DNA of 16,414 bases, from contig JAIKXO010000150.1 of NCBI GenBank assembly GCA_024684065.1, forward strand, positions 1 to 16,414, in the 5' to 3' direction. Source of the stretch: Lachnospiraceae bacterium (GTDB lineage Bacteria; Bacillota_A; Clostridia; Lachnospirales; Lachnospiraceae). The translations under genes were made by a program, and so were the position numbers. This document shows, piece by piece, positions 13,252 through 16,414 of the stretch. Position 1 is the stretch's first letter. Each line of letters starts with the position of its first letter. Below the pieces are notes generated by a model that was not told the DNA's origin, ran no database searches, and saw only the letters and a program-made list of their open reading frames with translations.

Positions 13252-13300
13252 CCTGTTCTGTTTATTTGTCAGCGGGCAAATAAACGGGACAGGTTTTTTT
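13252..13300 (+). terminator. strong intrinsic terminator of the 77-aa gene
   Basis: A 17-bp stem (13252-13268 with 13277-13293, two G-T pairs), an 8-nt loop and seven T residues at 13294-13300. An A-run on the left side (13242-13248) may allow minus-strand termination as well. Confidence 0.92.
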
Positions 13301-13320
13301 ATAAATGTAAGATTCGCAGA

Positions 13321-13540
13321 AGAGCTTTGCAAAAAACACTCTGAAAGAAGCTTTGGAAAAGGCATAAAAGAAGCTTTGCAAAAACCAAAAACTCTCAAAA
13401 AGGAGCTTTGAAAAAGAATTATATGTAAAAAGAAGTTTCGCAGAAATAAGCTTCGCGAAAAAGGCTTTACGATAAAGCTTTACGATAAAGCTTTACAATA
13501 AAGTATTAAAATAAAACATTAAGATAAAGAAGCTATACAA
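13321..13540. repeat. degenerate AAGCTTT repeats merging into a 13-nt tandem array
   Basis: Copies of (a)agctttg/a occur near 13323, 13350, 13373, 13405, 13434 (variant) and 13450. From 13464 the spacing becomes exactly 13 nt: gctttacgataaa at 13464 and 13477, gctttacaataaa at 13490, then decayed units at 13503 and 13516. The array ends just before the ribosome site of the acetyltransferase gene. No spacers and no dyad-flanked units, so it is not a CRISPR. Confidence 0.75.
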
Positions 13541-13556
13541 CGGAGACCGGAAAGCA

Positions 13557-14051
13557 GTGGATGAAAAAGATTATGAAATAGTTATGGCAACCGAAGAAGA
13601 CAGAGAGGAGCTTCTGTCTCTGTATAATATGCAGAAAGGCCGGGAATTCTGCCCCTGGCCCGAGGATTATCCGTCGGATGAAACGATCAGCTGGGATTTT
13701 GAGAGAGACGCTTTATTTGTTTTAAAAGCTGACGGAAAGATAAAGGCTGCGATATCACTCGAGGAAGATGAGAATGTCGATAATATCCCTTTCTGGGATA
13801 AAAATCTTTATCCAGAAGGAGAGCTTGCCAGGGTGGCAGTGCTTCCGGATGAACAGAGTAAGGGCCTTGGAAGGATCATGATGCAGTTTGGGATGGATGA
13901 GCTTAAAAGACGGGGTTATAAAGGAATTCATTTTCTGGTGAACAGGTACAATACAAAAGCTATCAGGTGTTACGCGGCATTTGGCTTTCATATTGCAGGA
14001 GAATGCTATATGTATGACCAGGATTTCCTGTGTTACGAGAAGGAGCTGTAA
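13557..14051 (+). CDS. GNAT family N-acetyltransferase
   Basis: A 164-aa protein. It has the GNAT acetyl-CoA core: strand LARVAVLPDEQ (90-100), pyrophosphate loop Q-S-K-G-L-G (100-105) before helix GRIMMQFGMDELKRRG, strand GIHFLVNRYN (123-132) and NTKAIRCYAAFGF (132-144), the usual Asn/Tyr segment near the acetyl-transfer site. Acceptor substrate unknown. The start is the GTG at 13557 (no in-frame ATG upstream); GGAGACCGGAAAG precedes it. It directly follows the 13-nt repeat array, which would lie in its promoter or leader. Confidence 0.9.
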   Translation: MDEKDYEIVMATEEDREELLSLYNMQKGREFCPWPEDYPSDETISWDFERDALFVLKADGKIKAAISLEEDENVDNIPFWDKNLYPEGELARVAVLPDEQSKGLGRIMMQFGMDELKRRGYKGIHFLVNRYNTKAIRCYAAFGFHIAGECYMYDQDFLCYEKEL

Positions 14052-14205
14052 ATAACAGCAGCCGAAGAAGACAATTTCTTAAGTGCCATGCAAAAATGTC
14101 GTGATATATGGAAATGAAGCCGCTTACGGTCAGATAATCCGGCTGACCGGCAAATTGTAATGACTATACCGGAGGACGGTAAGCCGCATCCTGAAAAAAA
14201 AGAAT

Positions 14206-15141
14206 ATGCTTGTTACGGCCTTAAGCTCCGGGCAGGAGCTGATGGATTTCCTGTATGTCAAGGGGAACCATCCCGATCTGATCCTGCTTGATATTATCAT
14301 GCCCCAGATGGACGGCTTTGAGACGATGAAGCGTTTACAGGCGGGAAGCGCTTCCGGGGAAAGGATACCCGTGATCTTCCTGACCGGAGATGAGAGTGAT
14401 GATACCGAGATGAAGGGGCTTCGGATGGGAGCCGTGGATTTCATCAAGAAACCGATATTCGCGGATGTATTACTGCTTCGCGTTCAGCACACCATAGAGC
14501 TTGAGAGGCTTCATAAATCACTTTCGCAGGAGATAGAACGAAAGGCCTTTGAATGCGAGAGCCTGTCCCGTCATGTTGTGCAGACCCTTGCCGAGGCGAT
14601 AGATGCAAAGGATACCTATACAAAAGGCCATTCGGGAAGGGTAGCCCAGTATTCGCAGGAGATCGCCAAACGCTTCGGATATACGGAACAGGAGCAGGAC
14701 GATATTTATATGATGGGGCTTTTACATGATGTCGGAAAGATAGGCGTGCCGGATACCGTGATCAATAAGAACGGGAAGCTTACCGATGAGGAATACGCGC
14801 AGATCAAGGTCCATCCGGTGGTCGGGGACAGGATACTCAAGAAAATAAAGGAGATGCCCAAGCTTTCCGTAGGTGCGAGATGGCACCATGAGAGGTACGA
14901 CGAAAAGGGTTATCCGGACGGGCTGAAGGGAGAGGATATTTTAGAGGAAGCCAGGATCATTGCAGTGGCTGATGCTTACGATGCCATGACGAGCCACAGA
15001 AGCTACAGGGACATCCTGCCGCAGGACGTAGTTAGGAAGGAGATCGAAAAAGGCAGGGGAACCCAGTTTGATCCGGTATTTGCGGACATCATGCTCCATA
15101 TGATAGATGAGGATATCGATTATACCATGCGTGAGGATTAG
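14206..15141 (+). CDS. response-regulator HD-GYP phosphodiesterase with a damaged receiver start
   Basis: A 311-aa reading. Residues 1-95 are a receiver domain from its second strand on: phospho-acceptor Asp29 (LILLDIIMP), Thr60 (IFLTGDE) and Lys82-Pro (FIKKP). Strand 1 and its acidic pair are missing. The same frame continues upstream to 14164 with LYRRTVSRILKKKN, which fits receiver helix 1, but is then blocked by TAA-TGA (14158-14163). ATG 14206 has no ribosome site; a GGAGG lies 30 nt upstream. A helical linker (96-125) leads to a complete HD-GYP domain: His142 (GHSGRV), His174-Asp175 (LLHDVGKIGVPD), His203, HHER (227-230), GYPDG (235-239), DAYDAMTS. Such domains hydrolyse cyclic di-GMP. 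Phospho-control is probably impaired; the 5' end may be a pseudogene lesion or a sequence error. Confidence 0.8.
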   Translation: MLVTALSSGQELMDFLYVKGNHPDLILLDIIMPQMDGFETMKRLQAGSASGERIPVIFLTGDESDDTEMKGLRMGAVDFIKKPIFADVLLLRVQHTIELERLHKSLSQEIERKAFECESLSRHVVQTLAEAIDAKDTYTKGHSGRVAQYSQEIAKRFGYTEQEQDDIYMMGLLHDVGKIGVPDTVINKNGKLTDEEYAQIKVHPVVGDRILKKIKEMPKLSVGARWHHERYDEKGYPDGLKGEDILEEARIIAVADAYDAMTSHRSYRDILPQDVVRKEIEKGRGTQFDPVFADIMLHMIDEDIDYTMRED

Positions 15142-15190
15142 AAGCGCTGACGGTTTTACTTGAGAATACGGTTGAACACGGTTCAGGATA

Positions 15191-15219
15191 GAAAAGCCGG
15201 GGAGGTCCCCCGGCTTTTC
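15191..15219. terminator. bidirectional terminator between convergent genes
   Basis: A perfect 12-bp stem gaaaagccgggg/ccccggcttttc with a 5-nt loop. It lies 50 nt after the HD-GYP stop (plus) and 38 nt after the stop of the secreted protein (minus); both sides give U-rich ends. Confidence 0.9.
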
Positions 15220-15256
15220 TTATGAGTACAACTTACGAAACGCATTTTTATAGGAC

Positions 15257-16225
15257 CTAATCCTCAAGTACGTAGATGTCCATTCCCCTTTTGCTGAATT
15301 CATATATTTCGTCGCCTACGATTGTGATCTCATAACCGTCTGCCGAGGAGAAATCGTGCCCGTTCTCGGTGGTCATGACCTCGGTGGCTCCGGAGTCATC
15401 ATCGGAATAATAAAGCTCGTCATTTTTTACTGTGATCGAGAGCATATCATCTTCGTCGGGATCCGCGGAAAGCGTATGCTTATTATGATCATACTGTCCG
15501 TAGTAGGTATAGTTTCCCGCATAGAGAGGATTTACGGTATCGTCAGAGCTGTCATAAAGATACATATCGCAGCTCACAAGCCGGAACGAATCTCTTTTGT
15601 TAAACTTATAGGGGGTTACGATCGCAACTCCGAGGCCTGTTTCTTCAACGTCAGAGGATTTTTCCGCCGCAGCTTCATCCATATTGTAGTATTTCTTTGT
15701 TATCCCGTTATCTAAATATTTATCGAGATCAAGCTCGAAGATCTTAAACCTGAGCTTGATCAGATCCTTATCAAGCTTTTCTTCTGAATAAACGACCGCA
15801 AAGCGCGGAAGGGATTCACCGTCGGCAGCGGGGAAGTAGTACTTTCCTTTGCTGTAGAACGCATCATAATTACATTTTTCTGATTTGGCTATCTTCTCGG
15901 AGAGAGAGATATCAAAAAACCTGTCAAGCACTTCGTTTACCTGCTTAAGTGTGAGCGTTTCATAGTAGCCTCCGTCCAGATCCTCATATTTTATGGAAGA
16001 GTTTTTGTTGATCTTTGTATACATATGGGCAAAGTCAACCAGGTCAGCAACAGGGGTATCCTCGTTATACTGAAAATTTCCGTCCTGTTCGGCAAAGTTG
16101 CTTAAAAAGATGTTTGCCTCATATTGCCGGGTCGCATTCATTTTCTCTGCACCCGCTGCTCTGGCGGGGATCGCTGAAATAAGGAAAACAGCGGCAGCAG
16201 TTAAAATAAGTCTTTTTAGTTTCAT
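15257..16225 (-). CDS. secreted protein of unknown function
   Basis: A 322-aa protein with a classical Sec signal peptide (MKLKRLILTAAAVFLISAIPARAAGA; AxA cleavage near residue 24). The mature part is acidic and Tyr/Asp-rich. Its first half (FLSNFAEQDGNFQYNEDTPVADLVDFAHMYTKIN, residues 40-73) is helical and its second half (YAGNYTYYGQYDHNKHTLSADPDEDDMLSITV) is strand-rich, with DSSDD and DDDSG turns that could bind calcium. I recognise no catalytic motif and no wall anchor. AGGAGGT nine nt before the ATG is a strong ribosome site. A single-gene unit sharing the terminator at 15191-15219. Confidence 0.85.
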   Translation of the reverse strand: MKLKRLILTAAAVFLISAIPARAAGAEKMNATRQYEANIFLSNFAEQDGNFQYNEDTPVADLVDFAHMYTKINKNSSIKYEDLDGGYYETLTLKQVNEVLDRFFDISLSEKIAKSEKCNYDAFYSKGKYYFPAADGESLPRFAVVYSEEKLDKDLIKLRFKIFELDLDKYLDNGITKKYYNMDEAAAEKSSDVEETGLGVAIVTPYKFNKRDSFRLVSCDMYLYDSSDDTVNPLYAGNYTYYGQYDHNKHTLSADPDEDDMLSITVKNDELYYSDDDSGATEVMTTENGHDFSSADGYEITIVGDEIYEFSKRGMDIYVLED

Positions 16226-16414
16226 TTTACTAATACCTCCTGAAAGATTTCATGCTTAACCAGACGGCTTATCAGGCAGCCTGAACTCCGTCCGGATCTT
16301 TGAAGCCTGTATAATTATATCAGATTGAGCTCTTTTGGGAAACAATAACCTTGTTCAGCTGTATAAAGATAGCATATTTGGGATTTTTCTGTTATGATAT
16401 TTGTGATAAACGCG
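16226..16414. promoter_or_regulatory. upstream region of the secreted-protein gene
   Basis: On the minus strand a perfect TATAAT lies at 16319-16314, about 90 nt before the ATG, with only a weak -35 (TTTCCC-like). The ribosome site is at 16241-16235. At the right edge tatgat (16393-16398) on the plus strand could be the -10 of a gene beyond the window. No other feature seen. Confidence 0.4.

Noticed and set aside
13310..13412. Plus-strand frame reading through the AAGCTTT repeats (AEELCKK...KKEL)
   Set aside because: No start codon after the terminator and the peptide only reflects the Lys-rich repeat; treated as repeat DNA.
13321..13540. CRISPR array
   Set aside because: Units are too short, adjacent without spacers, and degenerate.
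15356..15715. 119-aa plus-strand frame opposite the secreted protein
   Set aside because: The minus-strand frame has a signal peptide, ribosome site and terminator; the plus frame has none of these.

Overview
The window looks like a low-to-mid GC Firmicute, most likely a gut or rumen Lachnospiraceae of the Butyrivibrio type. Supporting signs are strong AGGAGG ribosome sites, sigma-A promoters, intrinsic terminators with T-runs, InlB/Flg_new-type surface repeats, two Rpn/PD-(D/E)XK-like proteins of kinds common in this family, and a REC-HD-GYP protein. The genus is inference; no rRNA or marker gene is present.

Left part (1-3585): a surface-protein neighbourhood. A truncated gene end (1-468), an intact 565-aa secreted protein (902-2599) and a 49-codon relic (2653-2799) all carry the same C-terminal domain. 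Two of the copies end in similar hairpin terminators. The intact gene has a promoter and a roughly 190-nt leader that can form mutually exclusive pairings, one of which covers the start codon. Positions 2858-3527 hold no convincing gene, only relic-like sequence and an 11-bp inverted repeat.

Middle (3586-10093): an S41-type protease-like lipoprotein on the minus strand; a HigA-like antitoxin with a broken RelE/HigB-like toxin relic and an operator-like palindrome; then an accessory patch. In the patch a small serine recombinase is flanked by two Rpn/PD-(D/E)XK-type proteins, and the outer edges carry 3' ends of tRNA genes (Gly-like at 6491, minus; Pro-like at 10033, plus) without tRNA bodies. 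This reads as a graveyard of mobile-element insertion and decay.

Right part (10094-16414): more housekeeping in character. On the minus strand, a YbjQ-family protein, a Pro-rich lipoprotein and the GTPase HflX are spaced like one operon. On the plus strand are a 77-aa unknown protein, a degenerate 13-nt tandem repeat, a GNAT acetyltransferase and a REC-HD-GYP cyclic-di-GMP phosphodiesterase candidate whose receiver domain has lost its first strand. A secreted protein of unknown function closes the window on the minus strand, sharing a bidirectional terminator with the HD-GYP gene.

The strongest leads are the switch-like leader at 711-904, the shared C-terminal cassette with its orphan copy, the internally deleted toxin, and the tRNA-end remnants around the recombinase patch.
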